NCBI GenBank assembly: GCA_021741075.1 | Contig: JAIOYO010000028.1 | Coordinates: 1 to 35,264, forward strand | Source of the DNA: Flavobacteriales bacterium | GTDB taxonomy: Bacteria; Bacteroidota; Bacteroidia; UBA10329 | Reading direction: 5' to 3' | DNA: 35,264 nucleotides | Part shown: positions 7,875 to 13,863 of the stretch, piece after piece | Layout of the letters: each line of letters begins with the position of its first letter | How positions within the stretch are numbered: the first letter of the stretch is position 1 | The notes under the pieces: model-generated | What the model saw: only the letters and a program-made list of their open reading frames with translations | The model's database searches: none | What the model was told of the DNA's origin: nothing | Position numbers and translations under genes: made by a program

Positions 7875-8159
7875 CTATTTCAGTATTATAATTCCCGCGA
7901 GAAGCAGCACCCGATAGGCGGCTGTGGTGCTTTGTACATTCAGTAGCTTGTGCACACGGTTAATGCGCTTGTTCAGGCCGTACACCTTCACCCCTTCAGC
8001 TTCGGCAATATGCTCCATGCTCATGTCCATGGCGCGGGCTTCTATCACCCGTGCCATGCGTGGCGTAATCTTCTTAAGAACCTTGATATCTATGCGTACC
8101 ACACCCTTGGCAGTCTGCACAAGCAAGGCTTGCTCATCCGGTAGCTTTGGGGTTTGCAC
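7875..8159 (-). CDS. Small solitary GerE/LuxR-like helix-turn-helix protein
   Basis: A 94-residue protein made mostly of one DNA-binding domain. From about residue 34, TPRMARVIEARAMDMSMEHIAEAEGV and the following KVYGLNKRINRVHKLLNVQS and TAAYRVLLLAGII follow the four-helix GerE pattern (enter, IA, recognition helix, kL.v.s, a...gii). There is no receiver or ligand domain, so it would act as a stand-alone regulator or be constitutively active. The start is GTG at 8159; an upstream in-frame stop (8175-8177) leaves no ATG. A near-consensus -7 box (TACCTTAG, minus strand, 8181-8188) lies upstream. The neighbouring 21-bp array is an attractive but unproven target. Confidence 0.6.
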   Translation of the reverse strand: MQTPKLPDEQALLVQTAKGVVRIDIKVLKKITPRMARVIEARAMDMSMEHIAEAEGVKVYGLNKRINRVHKLLNVQSTTAAYRVLLLAGIIILK

Positions 8160-8633
8160 GGTGGGGGTGGAACATTAATACTAAGGTAATTATTTCTCCA
8201 CAATGCACGTCATTTCGAGAAATTCCGAAAAGGAATTTCGTGGCAATCTGTTTCAAGCTAGTACCGTGCTTAATTGCAACCACAATGCACGTCATTGCGA
8301 GCGAGGGCCTGCCCCGTTTTTTCGGGGAACGAGCGTGTCAACCGACCGAAGGAAACACAACGCACGTCATTGCGAGAAATTCCTTTCGGGGAATTTCGTG
8401 GCAATCTCCCATAGCCTAGTACCGTACCTAATTTCAACCCACACGGTTCTAAAAAAAAGTTTGTTAGGGGAGGGGTGAGGGTGTTGGAAATGTTGGGGGT
8501 ATTTATTCTCTGAAAGAAACAAGTAATTCATAGTTTTCAACAGCTTACCTAAGCAAGGAAAAACGTTGTTAATTTAGTGCCCTTCAGAAAGACAAGATGG
8601 AATCAAAAAGGATTTGGTTCAAATAAATTAACG
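8160..8633. other. Gene-free stretch with REP-like repeats and a G-rich tract
   Basis: Divergent intergenic region between the HTH gene and the first DUF4468-like gene. It holds three REP-like units (8199-8440), then a G-rich tract at 8467-8499. No gene is supported; open frames here only read the repeats. Confidence 0.75.
8199..8440. repeat. Three REP-like units around CGTCATTGCGAG
   Basis: Units begin at about 8199, 8281 and 8356 with CACAATGCACGTCATT or a close variant. Units 1 and 3 continue with a hairpin GAAATTCC/GGAATTTC and the tail GTGGCAATCT, then a shared segment around CTAGTACCGTGC or CTAGTACCGTACC and AATT(G/T)CAAC. Unit 2 replaces the hairpin with GCGAGGGCCTG and CCCCGTTTTTTCGGGG. 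CGTCATTGCGAG-type repeats are widely seen between genes in Bacteroidota and other phyla; mobility is inferred. Confidence 0.85.
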
Positions 8634-9479
8634 ATGAAAATATCTTTTACACTTCTATTTCTTCTTGTAGTCCAAATAAGCGTTGCACAGAATCACTTGC
8701 TCTTCGGTATCAATGGCGATACATTAACGGGTAGGGTTGAAGAAACGGCAAAGAATTATGTTCAGTTTATGACTAATGAAGGGGTATCAAAGAAAATTCC
8801 TAATTCAGCTATCTCTGGTTTATTTAAATGGGGCTGCTACTTTCCTATGCTAGATGGAGTACTTGCCAAATTCCCTGTGCTTCCCAATAATAAAGCAGGG
8901 ATATCAGGCATTGAAGAAATTGAAGGTCGAAGTGCGGATGAGTTGTATAAAGGAGCGTTGGAGTATATAAACTCAAATGCTAGGGAGTTTCAACTTCAAA
9001 TTGGAGAAAGTACCGTTACTACAACTTATCAGCTTTTGGGTGTCCAAAAACAAGCAAGCCACAATATTGACAGTCAATACAAAAACGTGACTCCGTTAAA
9101 GTATTCTGATTCAGAATCAAAGAAAATCATTACCAGAGTCGTGGGTAGATACGAAGGGGGAGGATTTGGATGTGTGAGGTTAGTTTGGTTCGATTTCGAT
9201 TTGATTTTACAATTCAAGGATGGACGATACAAATACGAACTGTCAAACTATTCTTATAGTCATTACAATGCTGCTACCCTTTTAAAAGCACCGTTTATGG
9301 AAATGCAAGATGGTGGGGACTGCGCCTCTTCTGGAAATCTAGAAAACTTACTAAGGTGCAATCGTTGCCACAATGAATTTGATAAAATGTACTTGGAGCT
9401 CATTCGAGTATCTACCAAACTTGCTACAACCGTAAAAGAAGGGTTGGTAAATCAGAATATTAAAAATGAAGATTGGTAA
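8634..9479 (+). CDS. Secreted DUF4468-like protein, first of a tandem pair
   Basis: A 281-residue protein with signal peptide MKISFTLLFLLVVQISVAQ. The start at 8634 is preferred over an upstream GTG because it puts this peptide first. The central part (about 80-200) looks like the TBP-like DUF4468 domain of Bacteroidota: GRSADELYKGALEYINSNA, then SESKKIITRVVG and a two-strand element LILQFKDGRYKYELSNYS. The C-terminus has CNRCHNEFD and ends VKEGLVNQNIKNEDW. Function is unknown; DUF4468 proteins are mostly periplasmic or surface exposed. It precedes a distant paralogue by 41 bp on the same strand, so the two are probably co-transcribed. Confidence 0.65.
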   Translation: MKISFTLLFLLVVQISVAQNHLLFGINGDTLTGRVEETAKNYVQFMTNEGVSKKIPNSAISGLFKWGCYFPMLDGVLAKFPVLPNNKAGISGIEEIEGRSADELYKGALEYINSNAREFQLQIGESTVTTTYQLLGVQKQASHNIDSQYKNVTPLKYSDSESKKIITRVVGRYEGGGFGCVRLVWFDFDLILQFKDGRYKYELSNYSYSHYNAATLLKAPFMEMQDGGDCASSGNLENLLRCNRCHNEFDKMYLELIRVSTKLATTVKEGLVNQNIKNEDW

Positions 9480-9520
9480 CAAAAGAGAACCAAATTCAAA
9501 TAAGACTTAAAGTAAGAAGA

Positions 9521-10165
9521 ATGAATAGAGTAGTGTTGAAGACCTTCTTATTGGCTTGTATCATTTGTCCGCAGTTGTTGCTCGGTCAAAACCTGTCGTT
9601 TAGCGAAGTACGTTGGGGTAATGAAGGTGAGGTAAAGACGAAGCTGCACATTAAAGAGGCACTTGAATTTGAAGGTAAGTCTATTGCAGAACTACACGAT
9701 TTACTGGAGAGATGGTACTTTTCAGAAATATTCGATAAAGGCCGCGGCTATAGTTATCGTTTTCATGGTGTAAGCGGTGATTTTATGTGGCAGAGCGACA
9801 CAAAGAAACCTTTCTTGGTCAATGAACCAGATTGGATAATTCCAAAAGCGATTAAGTGCGACAACTGTATGCTTGCTTGGCCAAACGCAAAGCTAAAGGA
9901 TAGGGTTGATGGTGTTTATGCTCTAGACCTCCGAATAAAGGAAGGCAAGGTTTTATTGGTGGTAGCAGACCATTACATCTTTACTGAGAATTCGTTTTTG
10001 TCAGACTGGCTTCACAAAAAGAAGGAATTAGTGAATACATCTGATGACAGAATAGCAGCTTTAGAAATTGAATTCAAGAGACTAAAAGAAAACATGGTCG
10101 AATTCATTCATTCGTACACGGAACCACAAAAAGACGCAGTGAAAAAAGGTGTGGATGATTGGTAG
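9521..10165 (+). CDS. Secreted DUF4468-like protein, second of the pair
   Basis: A 214-residue protein with signal peptide (FLLACIICPQLLLGQ). The ATG at 9521 is chosen over the overlapping upstream frame. It shares with its neighbour the layout GKSIAELHDLLERWYF, later LDLRIKEGKVLLVVADHYIF, and an ending in VKKGVDDW, but overall identity is low. It carries a Cys pair (CDNC), unlike the different CNRC pair upstream. A divergent duplicate in a two-gene unit is the simplest reading. A hairpin at the stop codon may end the transcript. Function is unknown. Confidence 0.6.
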   Translation: MNRVVLKTFLLACIICPQLLLGQNLSFSEVRWGNEGEVKTKLHIKEALEFEGKSIAELHDLLERWYFSEIFDKGRGYSYRFHGVSGDFMWQSDTKKPFLVNEPDWIIPKAIKCDNCMLAWPNAKLKDRVDGVYALDLRIKEGKVLLVVADHYIFTENSFLSDWLHKKKELVNTSDDRIAALEIEFKRLKENMVEFIHSYTEPQKDAVKKGVDDW

Positions 10166-10200
10166 GGTTGATAGGGCGAAGCAGCTAAAACCCTATTTTT
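10163..10200 (+). terminator. Possible intrinsic terminator at the end of the DUF4468-like pair
   Basis: TAGGGTT (10163-10169, including the TAG stop) pairs with AACCCTA (10189-10195), followed by five T. The 19-nt loop makes it weaker than a standard terminator. Confidence 0.4.
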
Positions 10201-10326
10201 CATAGCTGAGAACCGTTGGGATTAATTTTTAAGCTGTCTGAAAACTTGGCTCTGAATTGAAAGCAAAGTGGTTTCTAAAATCATACTATTGAAAATAGCT
10301 GGAAGAATTAAAGCACTATCAATCGT

Positions 10327-10341
10327 AGCCGTAAGACGGCT
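10327..10341 (+). promoter_or_regulatory. Perfect short inverted repeat upstream of the AbiJ-like gene
   Basis: AGCCGT-AAG-ACGGCT, 6-bp arms and 3-nt loop, ends 4 nt before a near-consensus -7 box (CAATTTTG, 10346-10353) and 17 nt before the ATG. It could be an operator or an RNA hairpin; no evidence here decides between them. Confidence 0.35.
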
Positions 10342-10358
10342 CATACAATTTTGAAATC

Positions 10359-11201
10359 ATGAGGTTTTCACAAAAAATCGGAAAGAAATCTGTTCGAGAG
10401 TCTATCCAAATTGAAAGCATTGACCAAGTTTTAGAAAATCGACTCTGGAATAATTTCTTGATTGATTTCATGAAACAACTCAGCAGTTATAGGTCATATT
10501 CTGGGGGAGCGTCTGACCAGGAGAATGCTTGTCAAACTATTTGGGAAGAATTTTACGAAGAGAGAGCGGACGAAATTCCCTCACGCAGTGGAGATGTCTA
10601 TGTGGATGGGGTAATACGTCATGTAAAAACTTGGTTCTTCGAAGCTGCATGGTATGAGAAATATGATTTCATTGAATTTATTTCTCTGCTCGGATCAGAA
10701 GTCTATAGAACGGAATTTACCGAGAAATGTAACCGGACGTTGAAAAATGAATCAGCTGGTTATCGCATCATTGATCACAGCATTGTTCAAATCACATCGG
10801 AGGTGGAGATTTCTGCCATCGAAGAAGCAATATACTCTTCTTCAAAAATGAAGTCAGTTGAAATACATCTTCGAACTGCGTTGGAATTTCTATCTAATCG
10901 TGAATCCCCTGATTATCGAAACTCCATAAAAGAATCCATTTCTGCTGTGGAATCGTTCTGTAGCATTATGACAGGAAATGACAAGGCTACCTTGGGCGAA
11001 GCATTATCTCAGATTGAGAAAACACACAACCTTCATGGAGCTCTGAAGAAGGCTTTTTCTTCTCTCTACGGCTACACAAGCGACTCTGGAGGTATAAGAC
11101 ATTCGTTATTAGAAGACGACATAAGTGTGTCAATGGAAGAAGCGAAGTTTATGCTGGTCTCATGCTCAGCTTTTATCAACTACTTGAATTCAAAGAATTA
11201 A
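10359..11201 (+). CDS. AbiJ_NTD4/HEPN-like candidate abortive-infection protein
   Basis: A 280-residue cytoplasmic protein. The N-terminus (about 1-120) has FSQKIGKKSVRESIQIESID, LENRLWNNF and VKTWFFEAAWYEKYDFIEFI, matching my memory of AbiJ N-terminal domain 4. The C-terminal all-helical part (about 160-278) has DYRNSIKESISAVESFC, TLGEALSQIE, ALKKAFSSLYGYTSDSGGIRH (Arg247-His248) and EEAKFMLVSCSAF, like HEPN-type domains that follow AbiJ N-termini. Known family context is phage abortive infection through RNA cleavage. The standard HEPN R-x4-6-H spacing is not obvious, so nuclease activity is unproven. It stands alone between repeats, with no antitoxin gene visible, and is bounded by a small inverted repeat upstream. 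Confidence 0.7.
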   Translation: MRFSQKIGKKSVRESIQIESIDQVLENRLWNNFLIDFMKQLSSYRSYSGGASDQENACQTIWEEFYEERADEIPSRSGDVYVDGVIRHVKTWFFEAAWYEKYDFIEFISLLGSEVYRTEFTEKCNRTLKNESAGYRIIDHSIVQITSEVEISAIEEAIYSSSKMKSVEIHLRTALEFLSNRESPDYRNSIKESISAVESFCSIMTGNDKATLGEALSQIEKTHNLHGALKKAFSSLYGYTSDSGGIRHSLLEDDISVSMEEAKFMLVSCSAFINYLNSKN

Positions 11202-11325
11202 AAAAAAAACTAACCCCAACATCAACTATAAAAATAGGGCGTGAAGTGTTTGCCGCAAGTTCATCACGGTTTGCAGTTCTCTGTTTCGGGCGAAAGGACG
11301 AAGGAGTTAAAGCCCCCCGCTCGCG

Positions 11326-11382
11326 CAAGAGTTCCAAAGGATCTCTTGTGTGGAACTAAGCACGATCAGTCTCCGACTGATC
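11326..11382 (+). ncRNA. Candidate structured RNA: possible pseudoknot followed by a hairpin
   Basis: CAAGAG (11326-11331) can pair with CTCTTG (11343-11348), while GTTCCA (11331-11336) can pair with TGGAAC (11351-11356). The two stems interleave, as in an H-type pseudoknot or a two-state switch. Directly after them, GATCAGTC (11364-11371) and GACTGATC (11375-11382) form a perfect 8-bp hairpin followed by a T-rich tract. Expression and strand are unknown. Confidence 0.3.
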
Positions 11383-11655
11383 TTCTTTATTCAGGCAAAG
11401 AGCCACCAGCGCGCCTTTAGGTTTACATTCTAAGTTTGAAGAAAGGAAAACATAGGTGTACCAAGCACGACCAGTTTACCTCTGGTGATAACGCTGCGCT
11501 AAGTTTCCGCTCAGTCTAAGAGCTCGCTTCGCTAAATGGTAACGGATCTTCTTTATTAAACCCCCGATTCAAAGTTCCCAGTCTTTTTTAGAAGCATCGC
11601 GTACTAAATCTCCGAAACCATCGTTCAAGCAACAGATTACAGCCAATTAGCCGAG

Positions 11656-11705
11656 GAGAAGGCCCCGTCTTTTTAGAGGGTTAAGACGGGGTCCTTCTCT
11701 TTTTC
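11656..11705 (+). terminator. Strong rho-independent terminator
   Basis: Left arm 11656-11671 (GAGAAGGCCCCGTCTT) pairs with right arm 11683-11699 (AAGACGGGGTCCTTCTC) over 16 bp with one bulged T, followed by five T. It stands about 450 bp after the AbiJ-like gene and 75 bp before the coiled-coil gene, so it either ends a long 3' region or an unrecognised transcript. Its near symmetry would also work on the other strand. Confidence 0.75.
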
Positions 11706-11779
11706 ATCAAAGAATAGCACTTTTACAATTGCCAGTTGTTTAACCCCGTCAGAAATTAAAAAAGAAAACAGTTGAGGTC

Positions 11780-12286
11780 ATGGCTCATCCAAGCATCAAG
11801 GCGCGCATCCAAAAACTAGGCAAAACCTACGAAGCGCAACAAAACCGAACAAGGCTACTGGAGAAGGAAGTGGTAGCTTTCTTCGGCCGTTCGCAAGGCC
11901 TGTTGAAACGGCTTATTGATCAGAATGATCAGCTACTTGCCAACATCAAGAAGTCCAAGCTTCCAGAAGACATTTTTATGGATGACGCCAAGCGCTCAGA
12001 CCAGATAGCACAATTGACCGTGTCTTATCAGCCTAAGTTTCTCACGTTGGTGGAAAGCAAACCACTGTTGGATGCCATCTTCAATTTTGAGCAGCGTTTG
12101 ACCAAAGACCTGCGCTTATTGGAAATATTTAGCACTATGAAACAAGAATCTGAACAGGTTCTTGGTCAATTGGAGGAGGAGCACAGGAAGATACAACCCT
12201 TACTGGAAACCATCGAGCAACGTTTCAGCGATTGTAAAAGGCATCTGGCCGAGATAGACCGGTTCTCACAACATCCGCTCAATTGA
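11780..12286 (+). CDS. Hypothetical coiled-coil protein
   Basis: A 168-residue protein I do not recognise. It is hydrophilic and predicted to be almost fully helical, with heptad-like stretches at about 12-55 (TYEAQQNRTRLLEKEVVAFF) and about 105-160 (EQRLTKDLRLLEIF, EQVLGQLEEEHRKIQPLLE). There is no signal peptide, membrane helix or cysteine cluster; a single Cys occurs near the C-terminus. The ATG at 11780 follows an AT-rich leader with GTTGAGGTC but no clear -7 box. It lies between a strong terminator and a stem-loop, so it is probably monocistronic. A structural or scaffold role is only a guess. Confidence 0.65.
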   Translation: MAHPSIKARIQKLGKTYEAQQNRTRLLEKEVVAFFGRSQGLLKRLIDQNDQLLANIKKSKLPEDIFMDDAKRSDQIAQLTVSYQPKFLTLVESKPLLDAIFNFEQRLTKDLRLLEIFSTMKQESEQVLGQLEEEHRKIQPLLETIEQRFSDCKRHLAEIDRFSQHPLN

Positions 12287-12320
12287 GAAGACCTGCTTAC
12301 ATGGGTGTTCCGTTTCCAAG

Positions 12321-12351
12321 ACCTACTAGTTTTTTTTTAAACCTAGTAGGT
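12321..12351. repeat. Perfect stem-loop with T-rich loop before mutA
   Basis: ACCTACTAG (12321-12329) and CTAGTAGGT (12343-12351) form a perfect 9-bp stem around a 13-nt loop of mostly T. This type of CCTACTAG/CTAGTAGG pair is common between genes in Bacteroidota. It may end transcription of the coiled-coil gene or be a mobile REP unit. Confidence 0.65.
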
Positions 12352-12358
12352 ATCATTC

Positions 12359-12400
12359 GCTAATTTCCTATTTGGCTAATTCCCCTAATTAGCTAATCCC
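12359..12400. repeat. Short GCTAATT-type direct repeats
   Basis: Four close copies of (G)CTAAT(T) at about 12359, 12375, 12385 and 12392 lie just upstream of the mutA -7 box. This looks like a degenerate microrepeat; no function is evident. Confidence 0.45.
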
Positions 12401-12417
12401 CCAGTCCTCTAATTCTC

Positions 12418-12425
12418 TACATTTG
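12418..12425 (+). promoter_or_regulatory. Perfect Bacteroidota -7 box before mutA
   Basis: TACATTTG matches TAnnTTTG exactly and ends only 4 nt before the mutA ATG, which predicts a nearly leaderless transcript. No TTG is found at the expected -33 distance. Confidence 0.65.
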
Positions 12426-12429
12426 AAAC

Positions 12430-13749
12430 ATGTCACAACTATTCGAAGAATTCAAAGCGCCCAAGCTCTCCGATTGGAAAAAGCTTACGGAGAAAGAGCT
12501 CAAAGGAGCAGACATTGACCAACTCAACCAATGGTTGCCGAGCGATGGCTTTCAAGCCAAGCCCGCCTACTTCCGTGCTGAGACCGAGAAACTGCCCATG
12601 TTTGGTACTACCATTCGTCCGTTGCGCTTCAATCAGCACAACAACGATTGGTTAATCTGTGCTGACATCCGATTAGAGAACCTAGAAGACACCAATACCG
12701 AATTATTACACAAACTGTCGTTGGGCGCCAATGCCGTTACCATCGACCTCAACGGCCACGATATTGCCAGAGACGAGTTTGCGGTATTGTTTGACGGCAT
12801 TGTAACAAGCGCGATTTCTATTTGCTTCACTAACGCCTATAATACCATTCGCTTTCAGTCCGATTACTTTAATTGGCTCAGACTAAATAGCTTGGTCAAG
12901 AAGGGAAGTATTCCTTCGTATGGAGGGGGCGGTGGCGGCTTTTGGTTCGAGCATATTAATGCCGATTTAGCCACGTCTATTATCAGCAATAACGACCGCA
13001 ACGGCTTTGGTGGCGTAGGGCTCAATTGCACGCAATTTTACATGAAAGGCGCCACCATCACGCAGCAATTAGGAACCAGCCTCGCGTGGGGAAACGAACT
13101 GCTAAATGGTTTACGTAAGAACGGAATCTCGTTCGAGCAGGTATCTGCAAACGTGGGATTTAGTCTAGCAATAGGAAGTTCATTCCTGCCAGAAGTAGCT
13201 AAGTTTCGATTAATGCGTTTCCTCTGGGCGCGCGTTATGCAGCAGCACGGAGCAGCATCCAAACGTTGGTCAACGTGGGTGCATGGCCAAACAGGCGAAC
13301 GCCATCTAAGTAGTTTAGACACGCCAGTCAATCTACTGCGTGAAAACGCCATGGCAATGAGTGCCGTATTGGGCGGAGTTGACAGCCTCACCATCAATCC
13401 ATTTAGACAAGACGAGCCAGAGTTGGCAGATAGAATGGCCATTAACACGCAACATCTAATGAAAGAGGAAGCAAGGCTCCATCAAGTCATCGACCCATCC
13501 GCAGGAAGCTATTATGTAGAGCACCTCACCAACATCCTAGGTAAAAAGGCGTGGGATTTCTTTCTTGAGATTGAACAGAAGGGCGGCTATACTGCATGTG
13601 CATCCAATGGTTTCTTAGAAGAAGCATTTGCCAGTTCAGACCAAGCGTATTATGATGAAGTAGAAAGCCTAGCACGCGTGCTAGTGGGAACAAACAAATT
13701 CCCATCGCCATTTGAAGAATCGAACGATAAAGTGGAGGATGAAGGTTAA
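12430..13749 (+). CDS. mutA: Methylmalonyl-CoA mutase small (beta) subunit
   Basis: A 439-residue non-catalytic partner of MutB in the adenosylcobalamin-dependent interconversion of methylmalonyl-CoA and succinyl-CoA. It has the mutase barrel fold markers ATITQQLGTSLAWGNELL, NVGFSLAIGSSFLPEVAKFR, HGQTGERHLSS, GGVDSLTINPF and IDPSAGSYYVEHL. It lacks the B12-binding domain motif DxHxxG. It is shorter than the roughly 600-residue actinobacterial subunit, as usual in Bacteroidota. A poly-Gly run (GGGGGG) precedes FWFEH. The ATG follows a perfect -7 box. The gene is cotranscribed with mutB, although a palindromic repeat begins at its stop codon. Confidence 0.95.
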   Translation: MSQLFEEFKAPKLSDWKKLTEKELKGADIDQLNQWLPSDGFQAKPAYFRAETEKLPMFGTTIRPLRFNQHNNDWLICADIRLENLEDTNTELLHKLSLGANAVTIDLNGHDIARDEFAVLFDGIVTSAISICFTNAYNTIRFQSDYFNWLRLNSLVKKGSIPSYGGGGGGFWFEHINADLATSIISNNDRNGFGGVGLNCTQFYMKGATITQQLGTSLAWGNELLNGLRKNGISFEQVSANVGFSLAIGSSFLPEVAKFRLMRFLWARVMQQHGAASKRWSTWVHGQTGERHLSSLDTPVNLLRENAMAMSAVLGGVDSLTINPFRQDEPELADRMAINTQHLMKEEARLHQVIDPSAGSYYVEHLTNILGKKAWDFFLEIEQKGGYTACASNGFLEEAFASSDQAYYDEVESLARVLVGTNKFPSPFEESNDKVEDEG

Positions 13750-13856
13750 CCGCAAAGACGCAAAGGTTACGCTGAGTTCGCAAAACAATTTCTCTGCGTT
13801 CTCTGCGAAAAAACTCCGCGCCTCTGCGGTAAAAAGAAACTCATTGCGGTAAAACA
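13745..13856. repeat. Palindromic CCGCAAAGACGCAAAG repeat inside mutAB
   Basis: The left arm CCGCAAAGACGCAAAGG (from 13750) faces CTCTGCGTTCTCTGCG and CTCTGCGGTAAAA on the right, forming an imperfect inverted repeat. A second TGCGGTAAAA follows at about 13846. The mutA TAA stop is part of its left edge. Repeats of this type occur between genes in many bacterial phyla. Here it fills nearly the whole mutA-mutB gap. Confidence 0.85.
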
Positions 13857-13863
13857 GTACAAC

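Larger units (their letters stand above)
11202..11779. other. Gene-free, hairpin-rich stretch of 578 bp
   Basis: No open frame resembles a protein; a frame at 11162-11359 overlaps the AbiJ-like gene and has no support. The segment carries a possible pseudoknot (11326-11356), a perfect hairpin (11364-11382), a weaker ACCAG/CTGGT pair near 11480, a second TCTTCTTTATT motif near 11540 echoing one after the first hairpin, and a strong terminator at 11656-11705. It could be a degraded repeat region or contain a small RNA that ends at that terminator. Confidence 0.6.

Noticed and set aside
11162..11359. 65-residue open frame overlapping the end of the AbiJ-like gene
   Set aside because: It runs into hairpin-rich sequence, has no family resemblance and lies out of frame inside a better gene at its start.
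11560..11640. Possible tRNA-like T-arm (GATTCAAAG) in the gene-free stretch
   Set aside because: No acceptor stem, D-arm or anticodon arm can be built around it.
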